A stretch of DNA of 64,000 bases from assembly GCA_026545225.1 (NCBI GenBank), contig CM048845.1, positions 75,262,033-75,326,032 on the forward strand, read 5' to 3'. The notes below the pieces were generated by a model, which was given only the letters and a program-made list of their open reading frames with translations, made no database searches and had not been told where the DNA came from. This document shows positions 25,880 through 39,686 of this stretch, piece by piece (position 1 is the stretch's first letter; each line of letters begins with the position of its first letter). The stretch comes from Cornus controversa. Its lineage: Eukaryota; Streptophyta; Magnoliopsida; Cornales; Cornaceae. The position numbers and the translations under genes are program-made.

Positions 25880-27066
25880 GTTTGAATTCATATAACGCAA
25901 ACCGCAATCCTAAATAGTGGAGAAATGGTGTTTATTTAGTTGAGTAGGTGCTAGTCAAGGATCCTTGCAAAAATGTGTTGCAGCCTAGTTATAGTTTTTA
26001 TTTTTCTTACATTTACAATAAACCGTAGTGCATGAATTTTGATTCTTTTCAATAATAGTAAGCCAACAATTTCCAATTGTATTCTCCTCATGAGTCTCTG
26101 TCCCTTCCAAAATGTCAAACTTTATGGGAGGTTTTTTTTTTTTTTTTGTCTTGCCTTTAGGTTGTATGGCTTTTTGTTTGGAGAGATTACTCAAACAATT
26201 TTTATACTTAACTTTTAGGGAAAATTACAGCGTAGTTTTACTTTTATATCCTAAAGACAACTAAGTCTTAAAAAATTTTATCAGGACAAAGAAGTCTTAC
26301 TTTTGAAAACAATTTTCAACAAAGTTTTATAAAAACTATAATACCTCTTTTACCCTTTTCATTCATTACCAAGAGTTATTTTTTTATTTTTTACGCTACT
26401 CGTCGTTTCTTTAGAACTCGTCTTCGTGCCTTGGTATTCTCTTCTCTCTTTTTTTCGCAGTACTCTTCCTATCTTCAGAACTCTTCTTTGTCCATTCATA
26501 TTCTTCTCAAGATCTTCTTCTTTCATTAGCATCCACCAGTTTTTCAAGTGATTCAAGTATGATAGATACTTTTATCTACTTTTTTTGTTTTTTGATTTGG
26601 GAGTTGATGATTGTATGTAGATTTAGAACATTTTTGAAGAATTTTAAGTTAGTTTCTTTTTTTCTTAGCATTCAACAAGGGAAGGGCTGCAATCAAGGAA
26701 AGGGTTTTACAAACAAACTCATCCCACAAACATTGGTTGGTTCAGATCATCAATCAACATTCATGTATGTGTAAAAGGTTAGCAACAACAAACTGTGGGA
26801 TGCAAACAGTGATACTGAATGTAAGAACTAATAGAGATCTAAATACCTAATTTCATTTTAATTTTTTTGAAAACCAAATTAAAAAATAATATTACAAAAT
26901 TTTGGCCTTTTCTTTCATCATGCTAAAGGTATTAAAACTATTCATATAATTTTGCAAACTTTGAATATTTTTAGTTCACATGAACACTTGTTAAATTCTA
27001 ATTCTACACACACACACAAAAATATATATATTCTAATACTGATGGTAATTGAATAGGGGGTCAATA
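25880..27066. other. Intergenic DNA upstream of the MuDR remnant
   Basis: AT-rich, with a T-run at about 26133-26148 and a segment near 26220-26340 containing GTCTTACTTTTGAAAAC that may be the left end of the adjoining MuDR element. I could not pair it with a right end. No gene is recognised. Confidence 0.35.
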
Positions 27067-29047
27067 ATGGATTCTATCTTTGAGAAAAGTTTATTTTGCT
27101 ATTGCCATATTGGAGGAAAGATTATAACATGTGTTGACAATCTGTGAGATATGAAGATGATTTGATTAATGGTTTTGCTATTGATCAACATATTGTGTAT
27201 GATCAATTTGTTAAAAAGGTTTATGAGGTGCTTGAAATTTTTGACAGTGCATTAACACTTAAGTACAATGTTCAGGCCGATAAGACACGATTATTGCCTT
27301 TGAATGGACAAGATACATTAACAAATTTACTTAGATTTAACAAAGGAATTGTAGATGTCTATGTATTGGAGAGTGAAATCCCACAGCAGTTGGACATGAA
27401 TGTATAAGGTAAGTTAGAGAAATATGTTGGTGTATTTTAGATATGGTTTATTACAATATGGAGTATGCATGCTTGTACTAATATATATTTTTTTTATTTC
27501 TAGGAATTCCATTAGCCAAACACTAACTACTAATGCCTCACTTGTGTCCTCAAGCATTGCTCCAGTCACGCCACTTGTTTCAAATTTATGAAAGTCATTG
27601 ATAGAAGGGAAAGAGAAATTTTTTGATAGTATTGATACTTTTCGAGATGTACTAAGAAGTTTGCACTCGTCAATCGATTCACATTCAAGTCTGTTAATAA
27701 TGATACCTCATATATAAGGGCTAAGTGTGCTGTGGAAGCATGTCATTGGAAAGTAATTGTTGACCAAGTTGGTTATTTTGGAATTTATATGATAAAGAAA
27801 TTTGTAGGAGAACATGTACACTTAGCTCAAGATCAAATAGGAATAAAAGCTTTAGTTCCGGCAAAATTGGTTGGGAGCATAGTGAAGGAAAAGATTAAAA
27901 ACAGCTCTGCTTACCTACCCATGCAAATTGTTTCGAATTTTTCAACTGATTATTCTTTGAACATAATCTACAAGAAAGCTTGGTGGGGTAAAGAGAAGGC
28001 AAAGGAGGCAGTTGATGGGTCAATGAAGGACTCTTATAAGGTTGTTCCATGGATGTGAGAGTGTTTAGAGAGTTCAAATCCTGCCACCATTGCAGAATAC
28101 ACGAGATGAAGAGTAGAGATTCCATCAGCTTTTTATTGCTTGTCATGCTCCTCTTGATGGATTTTGTACATCATTGTTCATTGATGGAACTTTTTTTAAG
28201 GGTCCGTTTCATAGTTATATGTTGGAGCAATTGCTTTGGATGCAAATGATGGGATGTACCTAGGGCATTTGGGATTGTAAAATCAAAATCAATAGAGAAT
28301 TGGCTTTGGTTTCTTAAACATCTAAAAGCAGTATTGAATGAAAATAGAGATATAATTATCATCTCTGATGATCAAAGCATTATTTCAGTATTTAGGCAAG
28401 TATATTTTGATGAGATCCATGGTTATTGCTTTCGTCATTTGAAGGAAAATTTCTTCAAATTCCTAGAAAAATTTCACTTGTCAAGTGCAAGAAAAAGGAC
28501 TCTTGAAAATATTTTAGATATAATTGCGTATACATATCAAGTGGATGCATATGATAGAGCTCTAGATCAAATGAATCGATTGTGTGAAGAGACATATGAT
28601 TGGGTAATGAAAAGTGAATCCAAACATTGGGCTAATAGCAAGTTTCTAAAAAAAAGATATGATAAATTGTATTCGAATCTTGCAAAAAGTTGCCAATTAC
28701 TGAGAAGACTCGTGAGAAATTAACAAAACACATTTACAAGCGAAGGAGGAGGCGATCTCATGGAAGCTTTCAGTTGGAAAAAGAATTGATGAGATCTAGC
28801 TTCAAATATAATGCTAGGTGAGAGGATGCAAACCATGCTATGCTCAATTGGCATGTTTGAGGTTCATGAAAAACATGAAAACTTTAATGTGAACTTGGCA
28901 AGGAAGTCATGTACATGTGGTAAGTGGGAGACCACTGGACTCCCTTGTGAGCATAGATGTGCAGCAATCATGACAATTTTGTTGATGAGTGTTCTCACAA
29001 GGAAACACAATGTCAAATATATTCAAAAACCATGTCCCTACTCATGA
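27067..29047 (+). pseudogene. mudrA: Degenerate MuDR-type transposase (autonomous MULE remnant)
   Basis: Pieces of one transposase lie in order on plus but in different frames with stops between. (a) From an ATG at 27067, an N-terminal PB1-like region (LFCYCHIGGKIIT, then after a frameshift SVRYEDDLINGFAIDQ, to 27407). (b) A Mutator DNA-binding region at about 27600-28060 (AVEACHWKV, LVGSIVKEKIK, YKKAWWGKEKA). (c) A MULE DDE domain with the first Asp in FIDGTFFKG (28180-28203), a second in IIISDDQ (about 28352-28372) and YCFRHLKENF. (d) A SWIM zinc finger CTCGKWETTGLPCEH (28911-28955). Transposase would cut and paste the element; frameshifts and stops make this copy inactive. Element ends were not located. 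Confidence 0.88.
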
Positions 29048-30560
29048 TATGCCTTCTTTGGATTTTTTTGAGAATGAGTTTGATGATGCACCCGATGTAA
29101 AAAGCCACCAGGTCACTCACAAAGAAAATGAATTGAGTCACAACATATTGAAAGAACATAATTTCACTATAATCAAATGCAATAACATTTGGCATAATCA
29201 AAAAACTTGTAAACAACAAATTATTGGGTAAGTTTGCTACAATCCAAAATAGCGTATGCTTTTTTTTTTTTAATATAGATTAAGTATATTCTCATCTTCA
29301 TTCCTCTTTTGACCTTTTTTTTTATTAGTTTGTAGATGACATGATTCCTTAGTAATTGAGACTTTTGCATAACAGTCACACCCATACTTCTTGTCTTAGA
29401 GGAAAATTGATTCAATTTTTTTCAAAATGAAAAACATACAAGCATGTGTGAATATTGTTAACGGTAACCATTTTGATATTGTCACATTCACATATGGATT
29501 TTCTCATTTATATTGGTATGCAGGAGGATTGAAGTTTTCATGAAAATGCATCACTTATAGGATTAGACTTTTTGGTATAGTGAATTGTCGGTTAAATTTT
29601 TTTATATCAGGCTTTTATTTTTTATTGACCTTGGCACCTTGTTGAAAAATAGGAAAGGACATGTTACTAATACACACCATCTTTGATAAGATATGTAACG
29701 ATATGAGTTGAATGATAGTAGTACTAATTACATATACATGAAATTTCTGTAATTTATGTCACTAGAATGTAGAAGTCTCTTCCAATAGTCTTTTTGTACT
29801 TGTTTTGAGACTTAAAATAGTGAAAGTCTATGTAAGACTTGTTAAATATTAGTTTATAAACAAATTAGGGCACTAAAGATGACAAAAGATTCCAAATTTA
29901 AGAAATTTTAAGTTCAATATTTTCTTTAATACTTTGAGAATAGGAAAGAAGAATGAAAATTAATTTCCTATCTAAGAGCAACTTGATCAGATATTGTTCC
30001 ACAAATATAAATGATTTCTGGTTGTCTCCTCTATGATTTCATCAATAATATATATAATTTTTGATTGTCCCCTCACAAGGAGAACCTTGATGAGATGAAG
30101 TTGCACAAATATATATGAATTATATATATATTTGATTTTTGGTTGTCAGTTCTAACAGAAACGTAAATGAATATAATTTTATCAAAATAGTCCCAGTAAA
30201 TTTGCATTCTTTTATTTCTTATATTCATTCAATAAATTTGCATTCTTTTATTTCTTATATTCATTCAATAAATGCAATCGCTATGTTTTATAATGATTTG
30301 GCAGTAGATTACAGGCGAAAAATAAAAGTCACCTATTAATAAATAAGAAGGGTAAAAAGGTAATTTCACCTATTAATGAATAAAAAGAGTAAAAAAAGGG
30401 TAATCTAATTTCTAATAGAATTCAACAAACCTATTAATTTCTAATAAAGAAATAATCTAATCTCTTTATTTGGAACCTAATCCTTCAAAACTAATTTTAT
30501 GGAGTTGAATCAAATCAAACCGATGAAAAGGTAATTCCATAATTAATTAATCTCTATATA
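29048..30560. other. Intergenic, AT-rich, small local repeats
   Basis: Holds a perfect two-copy repeat of about 34 bp at about 30200-30268 (unit containing TTTGCATTCTTTTATTTC) and a diverged local duplication around 29985-30130 (AACTTGAT, TTGCACAAATAT). The right end of the MuDR remnant probably lies here, but no inverted repeat was found. Confidence 0.4.
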
Positions 30561-31900
30561 ACAATTGATTGGTTTATTATGAAGCAATAAACAGGATCAC
30601 AGTTTCATACATCTATCCATCTATCTATACAAATATAAACAAATGATGATGACCATCCAAAAGAAGACGTTTCCCTTCTGTATGTATCTCACTACTTTTC
30701 AGCAACAAATTTAAACCACAAGTTGACCAGCAAAAGCTACATTCTTCATATCTATTCTGCAAATATAAAATTTTGAGATAGAATTGGGAATCTAAATATA
30801 AAAAAGTTGAAATACAACACAAACAAGAATATGAAGAAACTTATTAGCATAAAACAATGCTCAGAAGCCAAGCGTAACAAGAGTATTTCATTGAAGATCC
30901 AACTTTGAGATGGATTCTTCTTACATGTTAGCTTTCTCATCACTGCATAAACTTCATTACATCAATACACACAGTTTTTCATATGCAAAATTTCATGGTT
31001 AAAAACAACTGTAATGAACTCTAAATAAATCTTTAGATTAATTTTCAAGCCAAGCACCCAATTTTTTTTTTCCACCTAAACATCCAACCAAATGATAATT
31101 TCAAAATAATGGACTGAATTAATTTAAATAGGATAGATAAAGAAAATATATATAGCTACTCTGAATTTGAAGGAAGCTGTGGAAACAAATCAACTACCTC
31201 CAATCGTGTTAAGTAGCATTCTATAGGCATCATGCAAAAGGTGCCTTGTTCTTATATCATCAAACAAAACACCCGTGTCTGACTGAATGCCAATTCAATA
31301 TAAATTAAAATTTAGTTGTGACATACAATATATATATATATATATATAACAAGTGAATGTGATAGGAATTTAACCAAAGTATTGTGTCATGAAACAACAG
31401 TGAGCTTCATGGATCTTCCTCCGGTAGATACATCTTGGCTCCAAGCGGCAGTCAGGTCACCATGAATTGGCACCTGCTGTTGACTCGGTTATGGAGCCTT
31501 GATTAATCTAATCCCCCTGTGATTACTCTTGTACAACTACAAATATATATAACACTAAATGCGCATTTGCTTATTATGTGGTTAAGAACTTGTGATACCA
31601 TCCAAACTTCACCCCCAATAATGAAATTTATTCACATACACTAATGAGTAATCAAACAAATCAATACCATTTGACTGAAATAGAGATCGATAAAACATAT
31701 ATATATATATATAAAAATAGAAATATATACATACATTCATATATATATATATATAATCGCAAAATAGAACAGATACATGAAAACTTCTGATTACCTAAGC
31801 GCATGTTGTTAGATATGCAAGCTCGTTCAAGAAAAATGCATAACTCGATTGGAAATGGCAGTGAGCTAGAGATAGCTAAAAGGGCTTATTTATAGCGTTC
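30560..31900 (-). other. Candidate uncharacterised transcription unit (short coding or noncoding)
   Basis: On minus, a TATA-like CTATAAATAAG lies near 31885-31896, followed by an initiator region and possible first exon ending CGCTTAG before GTAATC (about 31797). A GC-richer block at 31377-31470 is preceded by an acceptor-like CAACAGCAG and stays open for about 30 codons, with VPIHGDLTAAWSQDV inside. A second open block at 31195-31285, after ATTCAG, includes LFDDIRTRHLLHDAYR. An AATAAA lies near 30585 on minus. Base composition of the blocks stands out from the AT-rich surroundings. I do not recognise the product, could not join the blocks in one frame from an ATG, and cannot say whether it is a small protein or an RNA gene. 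Confidence 0.3.
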
Positions 31901-32299
31901 CTCGGAAACCCTAATTAGTGGACATGAGTGAATTTACCAAAGTGTCACAAAGTCATACCAAATGTGATGCCTCCAACTCGAGCGGGTTGGTGAGTTGAGT
32001 TAACTCAGACCCAACCTAACTTATACGAGTACAAAATTTCACCTCAACTACAGTACATTCCACATTCAATTCAAACTTCACAATTTGAACTCAGCTTTTG
32101 TTTAAATTTTCGAACTCTCAAATCAGAAAAATCGAATTGATCTCGGATTGGAACTTACTCTAATGCATAAAAAGTTTAAACTAATGTACACATCCAAAAA
32201 ATTATAAACAAAATTCTTGTAATATTACAGCTCTAAATTATAAATATACAACAAATTAAGGTTCGAGGAAGAGATAATTGACAAGAAATGGTTGGTCAT

Positions 32300-32335
<36 letters not shown>

Positions 32336-32737
32336 TGAAAATATGAAGTTCAGGTTGGATCGTGTTGCTAGCTTATTACACCTTAATCAAAATCAAACCT
32401 AATATATAATTTGGGTTGAAAATTTTGAATCCAAATTTACTCTAATTGTAAAAATAATTATTCAATTCCATTAAAAATTAGTTTGGGCTTCGGTTGAGTT
32501 CAAGTTGACATGTCCAAATTGAGCTTAGCGATCGCACCCTCAAAAAACTTTAATCTATTCAAAATGATATTTTATGTGTTTTTCAGCTAATTGAGCCCGA
32601 TTCAAGCGCCTCTAACCCAACTAACTTGAATCCAACTCAAAATTTGATGGGATTGAGCAATGTATTTTGAAATCATAAAATTGGACTTGGGTTCAAATTT
32701 AGAGCTTGAGTTAATTTTGAATGGGACTCTACCTAAG
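31901..32737. other. Intergenic, AT-rich
   Basis: Contains a (TA)n tract at about 32303-32332. No gene recognised. Confidence 0.45.
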
Positions 32738-33167
32738 TAGGGTTGCAAATGAACCGAGCTGCTCGTGAGCAGCTCGAACTCAATCTCGTTAAGAGCTCGG
32801 CTCGGGCTCGTTCGTTAAACAAACGAGTTGAGTTCGATTTCTAGGCTCGTTTAATAAACGAGTCAAGCCTGACCAATATTGGGCTCAGCTCGTGCAGACT
32901 CATGAATATGAGCTTGTTTATGTTCGTGAACAAAGCTCGTTTAAGGCTCGTAAGTTCGTGAATATGTTTTATAAATATAGGCTTGTGTAGACTCGTTTAC
33001 GTTCATGAACAACCTAAAACGATCTTGAACACGAGTTCGAACGAATTTTTTTATTAAACAAGTCGAGTTCATACTTTTCAAAATAATGACAAGTTCGAGC
33101 AAGCTCACAAACAAATAAGCCCGAGCCCAAGCAGGCTCAAGCTCGACTGGGTTCATTTGTAGCCCTA
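32738..33167. mobile_element. hAT-type MITE
   Basis: A 430-bp element with ends TAGGGTTGCAAATGAACC and, on the right, the complement of TAGGGCTACAAATGAACC. It is flanked by a perfect 8-bp target duplication TACCTAAG (32730-32737 and 33168-33175). The interior repeats GCTCG-type words (GAGCTCGGCTCGGGCTCG). The frame 32941-33210 on minus is fortuitous. Confidence 0.93.
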
Positions 33168-33175
33168 TACCTAAG

Positions 33176-34375
33176 CAACTAGAAAAACCCAAATATAAAA
33201 GAAAATTCATAAGTTTCCTCCAAAATGTTTAAAAAAAATTATTTATGGTTATCTATCTCTGGTAATTAAAGGTGATTTATAAATGAAATTATTTCTAACA
33301 GCTTCAAAGTCCAATCAACCTTTTTAGTCTTACTTTTAAAAATTAAAATATAGTAAAAAAAAAAAGTTTAGTACAACATATTACTCTATTCATATGTAAG
33401 AAAAAAATGCCCAATATTTGACATTTATTCGCTGTCAACTTTTCTTCACTCATTTTTTCTTCTTCACATCAGACATGCTCCAAAAAAATATGCATAAAAA
33501 ATGCATTGAAATAAAATTGTTATAATATTTTATTTTATTTTAAAATTTTAATTTTATATTACTGATTTGACACTCCCACAAAAAAATTTCAGGCTATCAT
33601 CTAGTGCTTCGTGTCCGGCTTGGGGATTTCACTATTGGCATGTGCTTGCCTAATTAGGGCTCATTTGACCGTCGTGTTTGTTCATTTTTTTGTTGTAGTA
33701 GGTAGTGAACTATACGTATTAAAATACAACACATTTAGTAACTTTTGTTGCGATTTGAATAGTATTGTGTTTGTTGTAGAAAAAAGGTCCAAATAAAAAA
33801 AAAATTAGTATTTCCTATAATATTTTTGCATGGTAGCAAAAACACTATAGCAATGACAAAAAAAAACATTTTAGAAGGCAGCCATTTTGTTTTATAATAT
33901 TGAAACACTTAATTACCAAAAATGTTTTCATGTTTTTGTTTTCAAAAATGTTACAACAAATTTTAGGTTATTTACTTTCAATCAATATTGAACGTACTCC
34001 ATAACAAAAAAAAACTTGTTTCTACATAAACACAAAACAAAAAAATTGTAAAACGAGCCTTTTAGAAAGAAAGGTCTTGTGGCACATGAAAACGGTGTCA
34101 TATGCTTTTGTTGCAGCGAAGTTTCCTTTCCGTTCAAAGGCATGCTTCCAAACAACGCGTAAACTTCTATAGGCAGCTACACTTTGAACACGTAGTAGAG
34201 AGAGAAAAAGTTTGAACAAAAGAGAGAGAGAGCTGGTGACATTAACGACTCTTGACTCATTCCTACCCACCCTAACAGATATCTCGAAAAACCCTAGAAA
34301 TTGCGAAACCGCGATTCATATTAGTACCATCGATCAAAAGTTGTTTGAGGTTCGAGGACTTTGAAATTGAACGCC
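33176..34375. other. Intergenic and ferrochelatase upstream region
   Basis: AT-rich, becoming more balanced after about 34080. A GA-rich stretch at 34195-34235 lies in the likely promoter/leader of the ferrochelatase gene. No other gene recognised. Confidence 0.4.
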
Positions 34376-37300
34376 ATGGAGGCAACAGCAAGATCTGCCG
34401 TGCTTCCCCATGTAAATCCTTCCGGTTCAACTATCCGGTCGAATCATAAAACCTCCCTGTAAGTCTCTGTCAAACTACTCTGATTATGCGTGTATCTATA
34501 CACATACACATACACAATTGGGTGTAAATATGTGCAAATGTGATCTTGAGATGATTATTTGTTGATCATTGTGTCTTGACTGGGTTCGATAATTAAATAG
34601 ATTTACAGTTTTCCCTGATAATTTATATATATTGTTGGATTTGTAGTTGTTAATTTGTATGGATTTATTGATTAACGTAGTAAAATCAAAATAACCATTC
34701 TATGATATCGATACATTCTTAAAAATCATTTGAAATCCGCCAATTGTTTATTTATTATTTGATTGATTTTCCACAACCCTTTTGCATTTAATAGCAAAAC
34801 CATACATTGCAAGGTGTAAAAAAATGGAGGAAAGTTGATATTTTGACATAATTGCTTAATTATCAAGATAATGCTTGTTAATGTCTTCTTGAAATTAAGT
34901 TTGGCTATTGTCTTTTAATTGATAGATCATGCCCTCAAAGTAGACGTGTTATGCTTGCCTATGGCTGTTCATTCAAAGGATCACAAGTTCTTGATACATG
35001 TACCTGTCAAGCATCTATGCTTTCATCTTTTGACTCAAGTAATGAGAGGAATAGCAGTCTAGGGGGATCATACGTATGTGGCCCAAAGAAGAGAAACCTA
35101 ATTGGGCAAACATTTTGCTCTGTGGGAGTGTGCACACATCCTGGAAGTGGTGTTGCATCTCCTTCACATGCTGCAGAAGAAAAGATAGGAGTGCTGCTTC
35201 TGAATCTTGGAGGACCAGAGACGCTGCATGACGTTCAGCCATTTTTATTCAATTTATTTGCAGACCCAGTATGTTAGTCAACCTTTTATGCCCAAATATT
35301 ACTATAAAGATATGAAGTGAAGTTGGTTTCTTGTTTTTAGGTTGCGTTATTGATTATAATGCTTTAAGACAGGACATTATACGTCTCCCCAGGCTGTTCC
35401 GATTTCTTCAGCGACCACTGGCACAACTGATTTCTGTTTTCCGGGCTCCCAAAAGTAAAGAAGGGTATGCTGCCATAGGAGGTGGCTCACCTTTGCGAAA
35501 AATAACAGATGAGCAGGTAAAACTTATTTCGACCTGACAAAATGCATGATTTTGTCAATGCTTTGATTTATTTATTATTATTTTTTTATTGCACCTTCTT
35601 GTTCTTGTTCTTAATAACTATTTCTGTGTTTATGTTCTCTCTCTCCCCCCTACCTCCTCTCCTCTCCTCTCGTTGGTGTGATACTCTTGTTTGTTTGCAT
35701 GTAGTCTCTCATGATATTAACAATTGAGCTGTTTGTTGCAGGCAACTGCACTTAAGATAGCATTGGAAGCAAAGGAAACGCCTGTAAATGTCTATGTCGC
35801 AATGCGGTACTGGCACCCGTTCACTGAGGAAGCTGTTAAACAGGTTAGTCTTTAAAAGATTTCACGATGATTCATTTTCACCATCCATTGATTATTTTGT
35901 TTTTCCTTTTATGCTAGCAAGTTCCCAATTGTATTGAACTGAATTGTATGTATGCTTGTATCCCTGCATGTCTATCTTGTTTATGTGTAGATGACTAAAA
36001 AGTCTAAAATGTCAGGTCTACTGAATACATTCTTATACAAGCCAATCAATATGCTGAAATAATGAAAAATTTTCCATTGGGTTACTGCTGCCTGATTTAG
36101 AATTCTCCAGGGTGGTGCTAAAATTAGGAGAACTTGAAAGGACCAAGTGTCCTGATAAATATACTAGACTACAAACTAGCATGTCTATTATAAGGTTGCA
36201 TTTACCTGACCGTGACAGCATCCGATATTAATTTGGTACTGAATTAGTCATCATAGTCAACCAACAACTGTTTAGTCATATGACAATTTAGTTGTCTAGC
36301 CAGATTGTTGACAGAACTATAATTACTGTTTTAATCTGTTGGTGTAAATGGATGCCTTAATAGATGCCCTGGAACAGTATGCTGAGTAAGGCATTTTATT
36401 TTATTTTATTTTATTTTTTGCAGACTTGATGTTTATATGTACCTCTTCTTATGTGTAAACACACTGCTTCTGTCTTCTTGCATTTATCTTAAACTAACGG
36501 CACCTAGTTGTTTCTTTGGCATTCCGTTTGAAGAACTCAAATCCATTTTGCTTGCTGATTGTCAGCTTCATCACCCCTAATTCTGTTTGTTCCATTGGTA
36601 GAGTGGAGTAACCTTTGTTATTGTTTTCTAGGCTCTGATACCCATTTTTGGCCAAGCATTTCTTGTAATATGTTTAAATCAGTCAAATCAACATATTTGA
36701 CTTATCTTTATTCTTTGACAGATCAAGAGGGACGGGATTACAAGGCTTGTTGTGCTGCCACTTTATCCTCAATTTTCCATCTCTACAACAGGGTCAAGCG
36801 TCCGTGTCCTGCAAAGTATATTCAGGTTAAAATCTTGTTTCACTGTGTAAATTCAATATCCATAGCATGGATTGGAATTTTTTTTTTCCTACTTTTTCCA
36901 CCTTGACAAACATACCTAAATCTGTATTTCTGTTAGGGATGATGCATATTTATCAAGACTGCCCACTTCTATAATACAGTCCTGGTATCAACGAGAAGGT
37001 TATATCAAATCAATGGCTGACTTGATTGAGAAGGAGTTACAGAATTTCTCTAAACCTGAGGAGGTGGTCTTTCATTATTTCGGTTGCCTTATTTGACCTG
37101 ATTCTGTTGATGCATAAGATTTATAAACTTGCGCTGTTTTGTTCATCATTTGAGACTCTCTGCTTCTACAAAGCATTATTTAGTGTTTTATGGTATTTTA
37201 GGTCATGATATTCTTCAGTGCCCATGGGGTACCAGTCAGTTATGTTGAGCAAGCTGGTGATCCATATAGAGATCAGATGGAGGAGTGCATTCTCTTGATT

Positions 37301-39686
37301 ATGCAAGAGCTGAAAGCAAGAAGAATCAACAATGATCATACTCTTGCTTACCAGGTAGTTGCATAATCCAAATCACTAACTTCTTTCTCCTGTTTCAAGC
37401 TTTGCCATTTATTCTCTCTGCCGAACCATCTATTCTCCAAGACAAACCCCTAATAAAATCCTCTGATACGGCTATTTTTTGTGGTATTAGTGTTATTTGA
37501 CTTTTCGTAATTTGATTTTCACTCTGTTTATTTCAGAGTCGAGTTGGGCCTGTACAATGGTTGAAACCCTATACTGATGAAGTTCTTGTTGAGCTTGGGC
37601 AAAAAGGCGTGAAGAGTCTCTTGGCTGTTCCAGTTAGGTATGTTATAAATAGTTAAGTGGCATTTCCTGGTACTGGAAATATCACATAAGGACCTTTCTA
37701 TCAGAGTCCTCTCCGTGCATGATTATTTGGTTGAAGTCTGCAATAAATAGTGTATTATAGGAGAATACTCTTTAATAGATTTGTTATTATGTCTTAGAAA
37801 GGTGCATCATCTAAAGTTACAGTGTTTTATTGCTGTCACCTGGAAGGATCCTTTTTTTAACAATTCGGCCAGTATATGTTTTAGTCCTTATTAGGTGGAT
37901 CTTAAATCAATTATTGACCATATTGGGACCATAAGTGAGCAGTTTAACAGTTCTAGATGTATTTAACTGCCTTTAGATATTTGTTATGAGTATTATGTAA
38001 CAGTATTGTGTGACTTTTAGGTGCAGTGCTACATTTTATGGTATCCCAAGAACATAGTCCAGAATGATTATGTGCCTGGTTGTTGCAGCTTATTTTCAGC
38101 TTATACAATCACTTGTGAGAAAGATAGTCTTTAACACGGAGTAAAAATATTTGGCAGTTTTGCATAATTGTTATAATTATAGGAACATGCTTCCAATATG
38201 CTGTTCAAATAAGCAACCTCTGACCTTTTCTACCAGTTATTTTTCTATAAGTTGCGACAAGAAAGTTTTAGAATAGGTGTGGATAAAATGTGGGTTTGAT
38301 CTTGATTTTCACGAATCAGCTCATGAACTTTCTACTATTAATATTTAACACGTATTGTGGAACATATTCTGGAGGGTCCCGAATTGGTTATGCATTACTT
38401 GGATTACGTAAACACCTGGTAAGCAAGAGGTGTTTGAGGGTGCTCCTTGTTGACTATGCGAACGGGTAGGAGTACTTCAATGTATAAAATGGATGGCTTT
38501 ATATCAGCTTAATACTTTCAACTAGACAATAAAATCATTTTTTTTTATCCTGGGTTGACAGGAAATGGAATTGAGAAGTGTATTTGAGATGTGGTACCGT
38601 GAATTGTTTTGAGGAATTGTATAGATTATGGTATTGATTATTATTCGAGACTAACACATGAGTGGAATTTTCTTGAATGTTATAACGTGCTGTGGAAGTA
38701 TTAGAGGGCTTTGCATCATGGGAGTATTGATTGAGTTGTGTTCTACATCCATGGAACTGACTTCTACTATGAGATATCTGATACATTTGTGATGTCAGAA
38801 AGGAAATTTAGGTCATGAGAAATTGGGGTTCCCATGCTACCAAGTCCATTTTCACCTTCACGGCCATTAGAGATTTTGATGGGATAATTCCGTTCGCGTA
38901 ATTCTCTGGTGTCTGGACTAGGGTTTCATGTATGTTTGCGATACTTGAGAAACCCAGCAATTTGGTAATGTTTATATACGACAATTTTCCTGCTCTAAAT
39001 TGTGGTATTACAGAATGGATATCCTTTGATGGAATTAAAGAATGAGTTTGAGAAAAGAATTGAGAGCCAAATGTTGAATGAATAGCTGTGGATGAATGTA
39101 ATTACTGCTAAGTGGTATCACCATTAATAATTATAACGATATGGAACAACAATTGAAGTATTTTTCCTTTTGTTAATGAACTAATTAGTAACTCAAGTCC
39201 TTGAAGGTGATATCCATATCATCTTCGGGTCTTTACTCATATTGGAGGACTGACCTTGCTAGATCTTAACCTTGATATATGTCATGCATAATTTTTGTTT
39301 TTCATTTTTATCTTAAAACTTCTAGTTAATCTAATGTGGTTGTAACTATGTTGTTTTTGTATGCCTGAAATTCCAGCTTTGTGAGCGAGCACATTGAAAC
39401 TCTCGAGGAGATTGATATGGAGTACAAGGAATTGGCTCTAGAATCTGGCATAGAGAATTGGGGTCGTGTCCCTGCACTGGGTTGCACTTCTTCCTTCATA
39501 ACGGATCTGGCAGATGCAGTGATTGAAGCACTTCCTTCGGCTGCCGCCATGTCAACCTCAAGTGATCTCTCTGAAGAAGCAGACGATCCAGTGGGTTACG
39601 CTATCAAAATATTTTTTGGTTCAATCTTAGCATTTGTTTTACTTTTTTCACCCAAAGTGATATTAGCATTCAAGAATCATCTCTAG
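34376..39686 (+). CDS. FC2: Ferrochelatase-2, plastid (heme biosynthesis)
   Basis: Nine exons: 34376-34458, 34926-35268, 35373-35516, 35742-35843, 36722-36825, 36937-37063, 37202-37354, 37537-37637 and 39377-39686. They sum to 1467 bases (488 aa plus stop) with GT-AG junctions and continuous frame. Ferrochelatase inserts ferrous iron into protoporphyrin IX to make protoheme. The first ~110 residues are Ser/Arg-rich and low in acidic residues, fitting a plastid transit peptide. The core has [11 protein letters not shown] (about 117-127), YWHPFTEE (about 213-220), and [13 protein letters not shown] with the catalytic His near 309. The last ~30 residues ([20 protein letters not shown]) form a membrane segment like the LHC-type C-terminal extension of plant FC2, which separates it from FC1; length is close to Arabidopsis FC2. 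Intron 8 is long (1.7 kb). Location in plastid membranes is inferred. Confidence 0.95.

Noticed and set aside
31377..31470. miR169-like resemblance on minus (GAGCCAAGATG...CTACCGG)
   Set aside because: Only about 13 of 21 positions match and no complementary arm pairs with it.
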